Shown here: positions 44,155 to 55,835 of the stretch, in pieces
Layout: each line of letters opens with the position of its first letter
How positions within the stretch are numbered: position 1 is the stretch's first letter
Origin: Bretschneidera sinensis
Taxonomy: Eukaryota; Streptophyta; Magnoliopsida; Brassicales; Akaniaceae
Assembly: GCA_023935145.1 (NCBI GenBank)
Contig: CM043699.1
Span: 64,652,138-64,716,137, forward strand
DNA length: 64,000 nt
Direction of reading: 5' to 3'
Translations under genes and position numbers: made by a program
The notes under the pieces: generated by a model
What the model saw: the letters and a program-made list of their open reading frames with translations, nothing else
Databases searched by the model: none
What the model was told of the DNA's origin: nothing

Positions 44155-44880
44155 CGACTAATACGGTGGATCCTACTCTTACAAGAATTTGACATCACCA
44201 TCAAAGACAAGAAAGGAGTAGAGAATGCAGTGGTTGACCATCTCTCAAGGCTCACATTTGAGGACACCTCTGATGACATGCCAATCAAGGATGATTTTCC
44301 TGATGAGCAATTACTCTCTATTACTTCTCTACCATGGTTTGCTCATATCGTAAATTATTTGGCTATTGGTGAGATACCAATAGACTGGAGCGTTCAAGAC
44401 AAGAGGAAGTTCTTGAATGAGGTACATAATTTTTATTAGGATGACCCTTGTCTTTTCAAGCACTGCCCTGACCAAATTTTAAGACAGTGCATCCCTAATG
44501 AAGAGATTGCCAGCGTCTTGGAATTTTGTCACTCCCAAGCTTGTGGAGGCCACTTTTCAATGAAAAAAACCGCTGCAAAAATTTTGCAGTGTGAATTTTA
44601 TTGGCTTACCTTGTTTAAAGATTCAAACATCTATTGTCACTCATGTGAAAAGTGTCAGAAGTTATGAGCTGTGTCTCATCGTAATATGATGCCCTTAAAC
44701 CCAATTTTAGTGATTGAAATCTTTGATTGTTGGGGCATTGATTTTATGGGACCATTTCCTCCTTCCTCCTTCCTTCGGATATCAATATATCATTGTGGCA
44801 ATAAATTACGTGTCAAAATGAGTAGAGGCAGCAGCTTGCCGACGCAATGATAATAGAACAGTAATTAAATTTCTCAAAGA
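44155..44880 (+). pseudogene. Athila-like RNase H end and integrase N-terminus
   Basis: '[19 protein letters not shown]' ends the RNase H-connection. The open piece 44230-44439 gives '[15 protein letters not shown]' and stops at a TAG. The frame then resumes with the zinc-binding module: 'CHSQACGGHFSMKKTAAKI' and 'CHSCEKCQKL'. '[17 protein letters not shown]' (44720-44765) has the first catalytic Asp. A frameshift near 44770-44790 and stops near 44665 and 44818 separate it from the next piece. Confidence 0.88.
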
Positions 44881-44884
44881 AAAT

Positions 44885-45634
44885 GTGTTATCTCGATTTG
44901 GTGCACCATGTGCTATAATTAGTGATCGAGGTACACATTTTTGCAACCGTTTCTTTGAAGCTTTGATGATAAAATATGGGGTGTTACATAAGATTTCTAC
45001 AGCTTACCACCCTCAGACAAGTGGACAAGTAGAACTTGCAAATAGGGAAATTAAACAAATTCTAGAAAAAACGATCAACCCGGATCGCAAGGATTGGTCT
45101 TTAAGACTAGTTGATGTGCTTTGGGCTTACCGTACAGCTTTCAAAACTCCCTTAGGTATGTCACCTTATAGGCTTGTTTTTGGAAAGCCTTGCCACTTAC
45201 CTGTGGAGCTCGAGTATCGAGCTCATTGGGCCATCAAGTCTTTCAATTTTGACATAGGAGAGGCGGGTAAGCTTAGGAAGTTTCAGTTGACCGAGTTAGA
45301 GGAGTTGATAAATGATACTTATGAGAACTCTAAAATCTATAAGGCAAAGATGAAAGTGTTTCAAGATAAAAATATTTTGAGGAAAACATTCAAGCCTAAT
45401 GATTGGGTGTTCTTATACGATTCTAGACTCCATAAGCATCCAATAAAACTTCGGTCGAGGTGGACTGGTCCTTTTATAGTAAAAAATGTTTTTGCAAATG
45501 GGGCGGTGGAAATAGATGACATTAGAAATGGTCGAATTTTTAAAGTAAATGGTCAATGCCATAAAATCTTAATCGATAAGCAAGATCCGGAAGTGGAAGA
45601 CATCCCACTTATAGATCCGGTTCATTCACATTGA
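44885..45634 (+). CDS. Integrase core and C-terminus, intact 249-codon frame
   Basis: The longest uninterrupted retroelement frame here. '[20 protein letters not shown]' has the second catalytic Asp, '[20 protein letters not shown]' the catalytic Glu. Then come '[20 protein letters not shown]', '[12 protein letters not shown]', '[15 protein letters not shown]' and '[10 protein letters not shown]', the Gypsy C-terminal module. It ends at a TGA (45632-45634). The first Asp lies upstream beyond a frameshift, so the domain as encoded is incomplete, and the Met is only the first in this frame. I list it as coding because the frame is open, not because I expect a working enzyme. Confidence 0.85.
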   Translation: MLSRFGAPCAIISDRGTHFCNRFFEALMIKYGVLHKISTAYHPQTSGQVELANREIKQILEKTINPDRKDWSLRLVDVLWAYRTAFKTPLGMSPYRLVFGKPCHLPVELEYRAHWAIKSFNFDIGEAGKLRKFQLTELEELINDTYENSKIYKAKMKVFQDKNILRKTFKPNDWVFLYDSRLHKHPIKLRSRWTGPFIVKNVFANGAVEIDDIRNGRIFKVNGQCHKILIDKQDPEVEDIPLIDPVHSH

Positions 45635-46985
45635 CCACACCACAAAGGTATGTATTTATTTATTTATATATTTTTTTGTTTTGTTTGTTTTGTTTTCAAT
45701 TAAGTTTATTTCAAATTTTTAGTTTTTAATTTGATTCGATCTAATTCTTAGTTTAAAGGTTATTTTTATTTATTTTATTTTATTTTTTTCACAAATAAGA
45801 TGTTTTGTTTAGAACCAGGACTAACTCGCGCCTAGGCCTAGCTCGCTGCAGCGCACAGTGTGCCAGCACACACAGCCCTCAGCTCACGCCGCGGCACCCC
45901 CCAACCCACGCCGCAATGCCAGCTCATGTCCAGCACCTTAAAACCCCAAATCAACCCCTTTCCTCTTCATTTCTCTTTTACAAAAATACAACACACTCAT
46001 TTCTCTCTCATCCTCTCTCCAAACCCTCATTTACCCACTCACTTTTTCTCAAAATTTCTTGATTCTAACATCATTTCTTGAAGGATTGAGCACTAATATT
46101 GTAGATTTTGTTGGAAATTTCTCTAAAAAGCTTGGTACTAAGAAGATTTTGGGTTCATCAAGAAAACTTCAAATTGGTGGGTACTCCTTCTTCTCTCCAA
46201 CTTTGAGCATCAATTGCTCTCTTTTTGTTTGTTTTGTTCTATGTTATAGATCGAAATTTCAGCAAGAAGCATGACATACAGTTCAAATAGTGGTGCATAA
46301 TTTTCAGCTTCTGTGCACTTTTGCTTACAAATGGAGTTTCCTTTACCTTTTCTTTCACATTGAGGTAAATACAATTTTAAGTTGGGGGTGGAGGAAACAT
46401 ATTTCTTTTTTTCCATTGAACTACTTGGTTTCATTTTCCCTTTTTGTTTGTTTTTAGCATGCTTTGTGTTAAGCCTTAGAGTTAATTCACATGTCAATGA
46501 TATGAGCTTAATTGAGATAGCATATAGCATTTATAAGAAGTTAAATCTTGCTTCGGTTTGAGAATAATTTAAGTGTCAATCTTCATTTGGTTTGAGACTC
46601 TAGATTGTGGTAAGATGGCATGTTTAGTCTAAAACATTTAGAGAAGTTTTATGTGTGATTGTTTTGTTAATACTTTTGCAGTTTCGACAAGCTCTAGAAC
46701 TTATTTGATAATCACTTGAGGTGAATTCCTAGAATACACATTACTTAGGATATGATGTAGGCCATTTTTGGACCGTTTGAGCCTTACGAACTTACCCTTG
46801 CTATATTCATCGCTAGTCGCCTGTTTGAGCCTTTTCTCGAAAAAGAATTTGAGTCTTGTTCTTTCGATAACCCATTTACTTACCTTCATGAGCCTAAAAA
46901 TATTTTATCCTTACCCTTCTTTTGAAAGAACTTAGTTATACACATTTGTTGAGAAGCACTTGAGAGGAGTAAGGATGAAAATATG

Positions 46986-47032
<47 letters not shown>

Positions 47033-47771
47033 TTACCATAACCCAAGTACACTAAAGGAGATAAGTTGGGGGTTGTGGAAAAGAAAAGAAAAAAAATGAA
47101 AAAAAAGGTGAATGGTTTTATGCCAAAATAAAAAAAAAGTGAATTATGGCAAAGAAAGAAGAAAAAAAAGAGGTGGTGATTTATTGAGAAAAATGCTCAA
47201 AAAAATGGTTGAAAGAGTTGGGTGTTGAAGTGAGGTTTATCCAGTGCTTAAAGTAGGTTGTGTTTAAAACGAAGAGATTAAGTTCTTTTATTTGTTGAAA
47301 CCTTTCCGTTCTTTCTTAAACTTTACCTTAGCCTAACGTTACAAGCTTATTAAAGACCTATTGATCCAAGGTAGTGTGATTTTTCTACAATAGTGGAGAG
47401 TGATTTGAAAAGTGAGCCTATGGAGCTTGTTTTTGTGATTGATGTCACGCAAATTAAATATTTTAGAGGCTAAGATTTGTATTCATGAATGTTATGCATA
47501 AAATCATCCAAGTGTTTGGATTGATGGATTGTGGTAAGATGGATGTTAAGAGTCAATAACAATTTTAAGATTGATGTTTGGATTACTTTTGGACTTGGGT
47601 GATATTTAATGATTCTATGTGCTGTGTGTTATGTATGATTTTTGAGACGAAAAGTGAATTACTTTTGGTTGAGCACTAACATTGCTTTACTTTGTTTTGA
47701 TTCTTACCATGGAATTCATTTCTTTTTGTCTTGTTGTCGCTTGAATTGCTAGGGACTAGCAATAAGCTAGT
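45635..47771 (+). other. 3' non-coding region of the Athila-like element
   Basis: No env-like or other protein recognised. A GC-rich patch (45830-45935) stands out in AT-rich surroundings, followed by a pyrimidine-rich stretch. A TA/CA microsatellite lies at 46987-47031. Confidence 0.6.
46987..47031 (+). repeat. TA/CA microsatellite
   Basis: A run of about 18 TA dinucleotides followed by CACACACA. Confidence 0.92.
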
Positions 47772-47780
47772 TGGGGGTTA
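47770..47780 (+). promoter_or_regulatory. Polypurine-like tract of the Athila-like element
   Basis: GTTGGGGGTTA directly before the LTR start TGATGAGAGT. Position and G-run fit the plus-strand primer. Confidence 0.65.
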
Positions 47781-49148
47781 TGATGAGAGTCATAAAATGT
47801 ATCGTAACAGTACTTATTTGTTAGCATTTTAGGGTTGATCAAGGTTTGAATTACACTTTTATACCTTAATAACTCTAAAGTGACATTCTTGGATCATTGA
47901 CTTATTTCGGTGCATTTTCAGGTACCTTGAGTTCAAAAGAGATGGAAAGCCAGCATAGCTAAACATGATGCTTTGATGCACATTCGAGTGAGGATATGGT
48001 TGCAAAAGAACAAAATGAAGAGAAACCAAGTCTTAAAGCATGGGCACTGCGGCCTGAAGAAGTCGAAGCCTTAGCCTCCAGAACTAAGCCCAAAAGAGTA
48101 AGGAAAGCATCAGCCAGAGCCGTAGCCTGGACTAGCCAGGGCTGCGGCCCCCAGAGTATGTGCTAGCATCAGCACCAGGCAGAACTGTGGCCTGGACCAA
48201 CCAGGGCCATGGGGCCGAGAAGCCCTCCAGAACTGAGACCAGACAGAGCTGCGGCCCACATAAGTGAGAGTCGCGGTGCGCACATGAACCCATGTTTTCC
48301 TAATTAGGGTTTTAGTTGGTTGATTAGACCCAAACCGCCCTTGGACCTTTGTATTATAGATAGATCACTTAGGGTTTGATAAAAGAAGACATCATTAGGA
48401 CTGGAAAACCCAAGAAGGCTACCACACTCTCCATCAAAGTGTTCAAGTATGAATTCCATGGCCAACTAATCTCCAACCAAGGCGAATGGATGAATCCCTA
48501 GGTGTAGTTGTTCTTATTTTCCTTTATTGATTCAGTTATAGTTGGGATTTATTGTCAAAACATTGTTATGATTTACTCTTTAATTTAATTAAAAGATTTT
48601 CTCTTAATCCGGTGATTATATCTTTCTCCTCGATATAAGTCTAGTCATGCTCTTCTTATGTCAAGATTGTTTGGATGTGATTGAGTCTGGTAGATTTATC
48701 TACTAGGTTTGTCCATTACTGCGATATCGTCATTAAGATATATTGTTGTTTCTTGATAAATCTATAGGATAGGTCATGTGTGCTTAAATAAAAAGTAAAT
48801 ATTAATTCATATCAATTACATTAGGGTTTACATATGCTTTGATTAAATATTTGCCGATTGTCTGTTTGGGATGTGAAGCTTGCAATCGAGATAAAAACAA
48901 CTGAATCAAGATTGAAATAAGGCAACGAACCTAGGATGGATTCTCGAAACCTTGTTGTTCCTTTATTATATTCTTCAATCTATTTACACAATTTTCCCAC
49001 AATTACTTCATTATCAAAATTCATATTTTCTCACTTGATTGTTATCGTTCGTGTTAAGGTTTGCACTTTTCCTTTGTAGAGCGCTTTTCCTCGTGGGATC
49101 GACACCTCAACTATACACAATAACCCTATATTAGTTTGACCATAATCA
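47781..49148 (+). repeat. 3' LTR of the Athila-like element
   Basis: 1368 bp, TGATGAGAGTC...CCATAATCA. Aligns with 59821-61128: same start, same TATA context (TATAGATAGATCAC, 48355 onward), GTAGTTGTTC near 48504, GGATCGACACC near the end. A GC-rich patch with CTGCGGCC words fills 48040-48290 upstream of TATA. Confidence 0.92.
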
Positions 49149-50150
49149 GGTATGAATTGTTCACATTTTTTGAGGTGGACAATCAAGACTTTGATGCATG
49201 AAAAAAGTGAGAAACCAAAAAAAAGGAAGGTGCAATACCAAGCTAGAAAGGGAGGAAGAAGACTTCCTATTTTTCTCATCACATGGTCAGCTATGTATGC
49301 AATGAATGGTGCAGATTTTTAGGGTGGAAAACGAAGATTTTGATGCATGAAAAAGTGGGGAACCTAAAAGATTAAAGAGTGTAAGACTAAGGGAAAAAGA
49401 AGGAAGAAGACTTCATCTTTTACACACTCAAATTGACGAAAATTTAAGGGATGAATAATACATATTTTTAGGTGCAAGAACGCAATTTTGATTCATGAAA
49501 AAGTTTGTGAACTAAAAAAGGAAAGTATAAGACTAAATGAAAAAGACTTCCTCTTTTACACACTTAAATAGATGACAATTTAGGGGAGGAATAGTGAAAT
49601 TTTTTAAGTGCGAGCATGTGATTTTGATGCATGAAAAAGTGTGAGAACTAAAAAGGAAAAGAGGAATTAACTAGGAAAAAGAGAAGAAAAATATTGCTTC
49701 ATTTTGGCACATAATGGTCGGCCACCATAGAATGAAAAGGTATAGACTTTTAAGTTAGACATGTGACTTTGGAGCATTAAAAAGTGCAGAAACCAAAAAG
49801 GGTAATTAGGAAATAACAAGGCAAAAGAGAGAGGAAAAGAATTCCTCTTGTCTTGTCTTCTTCAATATGGGCAGCCAAAGGAATATGAAAAGTTAAAGAT
49901 TTTTGAATGGAAAAGTGTTGTTTTTTAGGTTGGAAAGGTAATTTTTGGCAAATGGGAGAGAGTAGATGCTTAAAAAGAAATAGGAGTTTAACAAGGCAAA
50001 AGAAAGAGGAAAAAACTCACTATTCTTTAACCATGTGGCTAGCCACCAAAAGGAGGGAAATAAACAAAATATTATTTACGCAAACGAGAGAGAACTTATC
50101 TAGAAAATTGGAAATTAAAAAAGTGCCAAGTGGAGGATAAAATTGGAAAT
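49149..50150 (-). repeat. Partial 3' LTR of copy B (GATGCATGAAAAAGTG array)
   Basis: Five to six decayed units of about 150-170 bp, each with TTTGATGCATGAAAAAGTG, an aaccaAAAAGGaaa part, GAAGAAGACTTCCTC and GGTCGGCCA-like words. The order and many differences match 57020-57946, including the end AAAAAGTGCCAAG. This shared array is the main reason for calling the two blocks LTRs of one element. Confidence 0.75.
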
Positions 50151-50680
50151 TCACCCATAAAAAATTGAAAATCTTCTTAGGCTGCGAATTTTGGGTCAAA
50201 AGTGCTTGGGTTTAGCAAGAATCAATAGGTTTTAGTGGGTTTTGGATTAGGCCAAAATTTAATTGAAGACTTTGTGCTTGAAATTGATGGAATCAAATAA
50301 GATCCAATTGATTTAAACACAAAGTGGATTTAGTGGATTGAACAAAAAGGGCTTGGAATTGGTTCTAATCCAAAATTAAATTCAACCTTCGCATTTACCA
50401 TGTTTAAAAGTATTAGGATCAAAATTTTTCATTGAATCCCGCACGTGGTCTGTACAAAAAATTTTGGAACGAAATTGGATGTTCAAAGTTTTCCCTCATT
50501 TGAGAGTTCCAATCAAAGGCTATGAGTGATCACTGTTTTGTTTCAAAACTTTTGAATGGAAAATATGTGATGCGTAAATAAAAGTAAACATTTTTGGGAA
50601 AAGTTGGTGTCATGGAAACACCCATGAGAATGATACGTACTTGAAGTAACAGAGCTGGTGTCCGTTCATTTATGCGATAC
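50151..50680. other. Non-coding sequence in copy B
   Basis: No gene. Rich in TTGGAT/TTTGGG words. It may hold the start of the 3' LTR, but I could not place it. Confidence 0.45.
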
Positions 50681-50689
50681 TTTTGGATT

Positions 50690-51300
50690 GACTAGCGTTT
50701 GATCTAAGGACTTGGGTTTTCCTACTAATGAGGACTTTTGGTGATTTTTCCTGCTATTGAGGACTTTGGTTTTTGATTTGGCATAGTAATGAGGACTTTG
50801 GTTTGTGATTTTGCTTGTTAATAAGAACTTTGGTTTGCCTATTGATGAGGAATTTGGTTTGCTTACTGACAAGGGCTTTTTTTTTTATTCTGCATGCTAA
50901 TGAGGACTTCGGTTTTCTTGCTGATGAGTCATTTAGTTTTCCTGTTGATGAGGACTTTGTTTATGATTTTACCTGCTAGAAAGATTTTTGGTGATTTTCC
51001 CTACTAATGAGGAATTTGGTTTGCCTGTTGACGAGGACTTTGGTTTGCCTACTGTGAGGGATTTTTGGTGATTTGTATGCTGTGAGGGCTTTTTAGTGAT
51101 TTGCCTACTATGAGGGCATTTTGGTGATTTACCTTATGTGAGGGATTTTTGTTGATTTACCTGCTGTGAGGATTTTTTGGTGATTTGCTTGCTATGAGGG
51201 CGTTTTAGTGATTTTCCTGTTGTGAGTGCTTTTTGGTGATTTGTCTACTGTGAGGGCTTCTTGGTGATTTGCCTGTTATGAGGGATTTTTGGTTTTTTTG
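50690..51300 (+). repeat. GAGGACTTTGGTTTGCC minisatellite, 26-32 bp units
   Basis: About 20 decayed units. The first half has GATGAGGACTTTGGTTTGCC. The second half has CTGTGAGGGCTTTTTGGTGA plus TTTGC. The change from one unit form to the other within one array suggests spread of two variants. No coding potential on either strand. Confidence 0.88.
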
Positions 51301-52300
51301 AGCTGATCAAGTGAAATCTTTTCATTCAAATTTATTAAATCTCAAAAAGATCTCGTTTATGAGATGAGCCATGGCATTAAAATCTTTTCTTAACTAATGT
51401 TTGGAAAAAACAAAGCACAAAAGAGATGGCTTTCGAAAAACAATGCACTTAGTGACCTATTCTTTGACCACTTATTTTATTTGACTCAAAACTTGTATTT
51501 AAACTCATCTTTCATCTTAGCAAAGTCGAAGTAAAAAATATTTGACTCAAAATTTGTGTTTAAACCCATATTTCCTGTCATTTGGTACTCATCCCCTAAT
51601 AGATCTAAGAACAAAGCTTCACAACTTGTCCACAATCTCTCTTCTTAACAAAAAATGTCCATAGAAGCCATCTCAGCTCAATTGACATGCGAAATCGACA
51701 ATGTGAAGGGTATCTACTTTCACCACTTTTCTAGGCTTGGCATCAATTCAATATCCACACTCAGTAGCATCAAGATCGACTTGAATTTCTTAATGGTTAT
51801 AGTGGTAAAGTGGAAACCTAACACCCACGTACTTATTTTAATTTTCTCTCCACTGTTCTTGCTCAAAATTTGCCACATTGTTGAGCTCAGGACTGAGTCA
51901 AAAAAACTTAACGATGCCATGATTCTTCGCATTTTTTGTGTACTATGTGTGTTATGAAATCAAGTAAATGAACGATTGCTATGAGCCATTTTCAAAACAG
52001 AAAAAAAGTTTCCATTAATTTAGATAATGGAACAATTCCATATTGTTTTTTTCATTCATCTGGGACTTAATGATGTATTTGCATGGTTTTAACAAGGACG
52101 GAAGGGGAACTAAGGTTTTTTTTTTTTTTTTTTTTTTAAGATCTTAGCTGCACAAAAGTGGTTGCCTATGTACCCAAAGAAGGATCAAGCCATACGTAGT
52201 TCAAAGATTTCATATCATTTTCTTGGAGAACACAATAGATCAACTTATACATATTCCTTGCAAGTGGTGTAAGGTGTAATTTGGTGGAAATCTCTTACAA
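51301..52300. other. Non-coding sequence in copy B
   Basis: The open frame 51655-51957 is not related to anything I recognise, and its DNA lies in the inner 3' part of the relic. A T-run lies at 52119-52138. No gene supported. Confidence 0.5.
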
Positions 52301-53087
52301 GTGGTGCAAGAGTGAGTGTTGGTTTGTCGAAGTTAGTTTTTAGGGACAATCTTTCACGAGCTGTTTCAATGTGGGAAATGATTGCTTGGAAAAGATAAGT
52401 TCTATCATCACCCAAAAACAGTTCGTGACACTAAGTGGTCTTCATCGATTTAAGAAGACTTTCTCAAGGCTTGTAACGTGGCCAACGATTTCTATGGATA
52501 ATGAAAGAAAGGATAATTGAAAGACTTAAAAGGTGTTTTAGAGTTCCTATAAGCCAAGGATTGCCTTTTAACTTTCGTCTCCTTCACCGATCATTCACTT
52601 CAATATTTTTCTTTTGTTTTTTTGCTCCCCTGATATGGCTTGTTCTTTTGAAAGCTTTCATAATCAAATACATTGATGCCGAAAGGAAGCGGAATATGCT
52701 CAGATATATTGAGGAACGAAATCCACTTGGGTTGAATCTGCCAGAGTCAAAATCCACGACGGGGAAATATTTTCGAGTTGAATCCGCTTGTGACTGAATT
52801 TGTTAGGGTCCCTAGAGACTTTCATGTGTCAGGCCTTGATTAGGTGGTTTTGAAATAAATCAACAAGAGAAAATCTTGATGAATTAGAAAAATAGAACGA
52901 TGTCCTCTTGTCATCTCAAATTCAATGCTTACCTTTCTAAACTAAAGATTTTATTGGTTCAAGATTAAAAGTGAACTTCCCAAGGTTTTCTTCTTAGGTT
53001 GAGGTGATCTTTTGCTCAAATTTTTGATATACCATGCATATATACTATGAAAGTTTTTCTTTCTATTAAAATGGAATAGATGCAGCT

Positions 53088-53585
53088 TCATTTGTTTCCG
53101 TTTTTTGTTTTCAAAATCGAGTTCATTGAAAGGGATTTCTTATCACATATTAAAGATGTAGCACATTCAAAATCAGACACTATTTCACTGACATGTATAT
53201 GCATTCGAATGAGAGGAAAATACAAAATTCCCTTGCTCATCCTTAACATAACAAGAAGAAAAGGTAGAGGATGCTTGACCAAGCCTTTTGCTGCATGGAA
53301 TGTTATACTTGAAATTATAGGGAACTCTAGGGTGAGAATGGGTTTGTGTTTAGGGTTATGTTTTGCTATGTGTGAGGGGTCAGGGGTAGTGAGTGATTCC
53401 TCGATTATGCTAAGGAAATTTGGCGAAGCCGTATTACAGTAATTAGGTATGGGAGCTGAGCCGTCAGTAAGTTTGTCCATTATTGGTAAGACTCGACTCA
53501 TAGAATGCCTTTTCCTTAGTCTTCCGCTAGAGGATCGGTACCAAAATGAGGAAAGGATTGCCCCTGTCTCAAACCTAAGACTCAT
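53088..53585 (-). other. 165-codon minus-strand frame in copy B
   Basis: The longest open frame of copy B. Its C-terminal 40 codons resemble the end of the frame at 4398-4069 in copy A (SDF...LICDKK against SDF...LICDEK). Its N-terminal part spans the junction where copy A carries gag. I know no family for it. It may be a chance frame over homologous DNA or the remains of a lineage-specific ORF. Confidence 0.4.
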
Positions 53586-53834
53586 TTTTACAAAAAAAGA
53601 AAAGAAAAGTTAATTTTTAAGTTCTTTATGTTGTGAATCCTTTTGATATGCTCACTTATCCATAGTATTACTTTAACTTTATCAATGTGTTTTGGATTTG
53701 CATCCAAAAGCCCACTAAATGACTTAAAGTACACTTGCGGATAATTTCTTTTAGTTAAATTCCAATCAAATTTCTTTAGTTTGGATATCTTCAATTCGTG
53801 GGTATTTCTTATAGTCAACCATTGTGAATTTCAC

Positions 53835-54310
53835 ATCAAAAAGTCTCCTAAGAGGTTAAGAACCTAGTGCTAATTTGGGCTAAAACCATGAAGCTCAAAT
53901 GAATAATGAAGATTACCCCACACATAGATCATTCCACTTAAGCCTTAGGCATCCTTTCTCTTTTAGATTTCTTGGGTAAGGGCCCAATCATCACTAGTTT
54001 CTTTTTGTGGACTCCTTAATGATGTCAAGCTAACAAGACTTAACTAAGAGAATGTATTCCTTTTTTAGGCTAAACTAGGCTTACCATAGGTCCAACCCAA
54101 CCATGAGAAGGTGCGCACAGTTAAGTTTTATAAATTTGAAATCAGTAAGTCTCCCAAGGGATTCAAAACCTAATTCATTTAGATTCCTTATGTTTGGGCC
54201 CAATCAATATTAATTTCTTTAGGTAGGAGTCTTAATGATGTCAAGTTAATAAGACTTAACTAAAAGAATACCTTCTATTTTGGGCCAAGCTAGGCCCAAA
54301 ATGGGCTTCA
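53835..54310 (+). repeat. Two-copy direct repeat, about 215 bp apart
   Basis: CTTAATGATGTCAAG plus TAACAAGACTTAACTAA occurs at about 54015 and 54232, with similar flanks (AAGTCTCC...GG, GGGCCCAATCA, TTTTGGGC...AGGC). Copy A has a single unit. It is a local duplication inside the leader. Confidence 0.75.
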
Positions 54311-54814
54311 ATTTGTTTGATCGTAATTTAATTAAGGGAAAAACAAGATCACAAAACATGTTATCAAACGAATTGGTTTTATCTTATTTTAATATGTGAG
54401 GTGAGAACAAACACATTCAAGAAAGGAAAGGGATAGAAATGGTTCCTTTCATAGATGGAAAGGTTCTAGGGTTTGCTTAAAAATGTAGGTTCACCTTATA
54501 ACTCTGATGGGCTTAGGTACCCTATTGCTAAAAGGATATCATTATGTTCCTCGAGTGGCCTAACAGGTGGACCACAAAAGTACAAACATGGCAACAAACC
54601 TTTGTTACATGACAAGAACCAAGTGCAACTTGTCCACACCAAGAGCTGACGATAAGCATATAAGGTTCACACGAGAAACTTAGAGAAAACGGGCCTCTCG
54701 ATTTACTCCATTTAGAGCAAAAGGTGAGTTCTAGTGTGCAAAGTGAAATTTGGAATAATAGCTTCGAATTAAAGTTTTGAAAGATTTCCAAGAAACACTT
54801 TAAGATTAAATATC

Positions 54815-54832
54815 CCTAACGAAATCGCCAAC
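54815..54832 (-). promoter_or_regulatory. Primer-binding-like site of copy B
   Basis: Minus strand GTTGGCGATTTCGTTAGG directly after LTR end CTACA. Better preserved (TTGGCGA) than in copy A. Confidence 0.6.
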
Positions 54833-55529
54833 TGTAGATACCACCCTTTTTCGCTAGTTACCCATGCATCCAGCTCATTACCTAAGGCTACTCCCATTGA
54901 AGAAGGAAAGACATGGCGAGGGAGTGGATTACGATGAGTAGGCATATGGAAACGAGTGAAATCTACCAATTCTAATAGAAACCCTTTTATAATTAGTAAG
55001 GAGACTCTCATGTTGGGTGCGCTTTTAATGTATTAGACAAGTGATTGTTGCCATCTGAGCATAAAGAAATGATGATGGGTAAGAAGTCTCCATTTGACCT
55101 TAAAAGGGTCAAATCCTTTGTTATTGGTTTGTTGGGTACATAAAAGTGTTTCTTTAAGCTCATAAAGAATTAAAGCTCTCTCTTATCTAGAACGAAGTCT
55201 AGCCCTTTTATGTTTCAAAGAAAATTATTCAAAACTTTAATTTAAGTATTATTATCATACACTAATAACAAAGCCAAGCACACATTTTACAATTTGTATT
55301 CACACAAGATGATGCCCAAACATTACAATTAAAATGACATGGTAAAAGTAAATATTTGATCGTAGATACATAAAGGATGGTATGGTAAAAGTAAGTGAAT
55401 AAAAGGAAATAGTCCAAAGTAAGCACATGAAAGTAAATACTTGAAAGAGCTGATGCTTTAAAACTACATGGATTAAACGTAGAGATTAAACTAAATATGT
55501 GCAGCATACTTGCGAATGAATGCGGATAC

Positions 55530-55835
55530 ATGCAGGTTTGTGCAAATGTGTGTGGGTGTGTGCACATGTGTTCACGTTTATGCAAGAGTGTGTATGTGTG
55601 TGTGCACATAAGTGCAGGTGTGTGCGGATGCATGCTAAGTGTGTGTGGATGCATACCAAGTGTGTGCGGAGGCATGCAAAGTGTGTGTAGATGTGTGCCA
55701 AGTGTGTGCGGATGTGTGAACATGTGTGCGAATATGTACAGGTGTGTTCCAAGTGTGTGGTGCAGGTGTGTGTGCACGTGAGTACAGGTGTGTACGAGTG
55801 CGTTCAAGTGTGTACATGTGTGTGCAGGTTTAGAG
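55530..55835 (+). repeat. TG-rich minisatellite, about 20-22 bp units
   Basis: Units like AAGTGTGTGCGGATGCATGC, repeated about 14 times with variation. The frames through it code His-Thr or Cys-Val repeats and are not genes. Alternating purine-pyrimidine over 300 bases can favour Z-DNA (inference). Confidence 0.88.

Larger units (their letters stand above)
44095..49148 (+). mobile_element. 5'-truncated Athila-like Ty3/Gypsy element
   Basis: Begins abruptly inside pol ('[20 protein letters not shown]' near 44160) and continues through the RNase H end, integrase, a 2.1-kb non-coding 3' region, a polypurine-like tract and the 3' LTR (47781-49148). The 5' LTR, gag, protease and RT are absent. 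The protein wording ([33 protein letters not shown]) is that of the Athila-like plant Gypsy group. The LTR belongs to the same family as the solo LTR at 59821-61128. Confidence 0.9.

Noticed and set aside
45805..46081. GC-rich patch with overlapping Pro/His-rich ORFs as a possible env-like gene
   Set aside because: Both frames are short, overlap, and show no signal peptide followed by a transmembrane segment as env-like ORFs do; more likely a non-coding GC-rich cassette.
49031..49282. Minus-strand ORF across an LTR end
   Set aside because: It spans the junction between the Athila-like LTR end (49148) and copy B, two unrelated sequences.
55262..55807. Long minus-strand ORF with many His, Thr and Leu repeats (also a Cys-Val rich plus-strand frame)
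   Set aside because: It is the translation of the TG-rich minisatellite; all frames stay open because the unit lacks stops. Not a gene.
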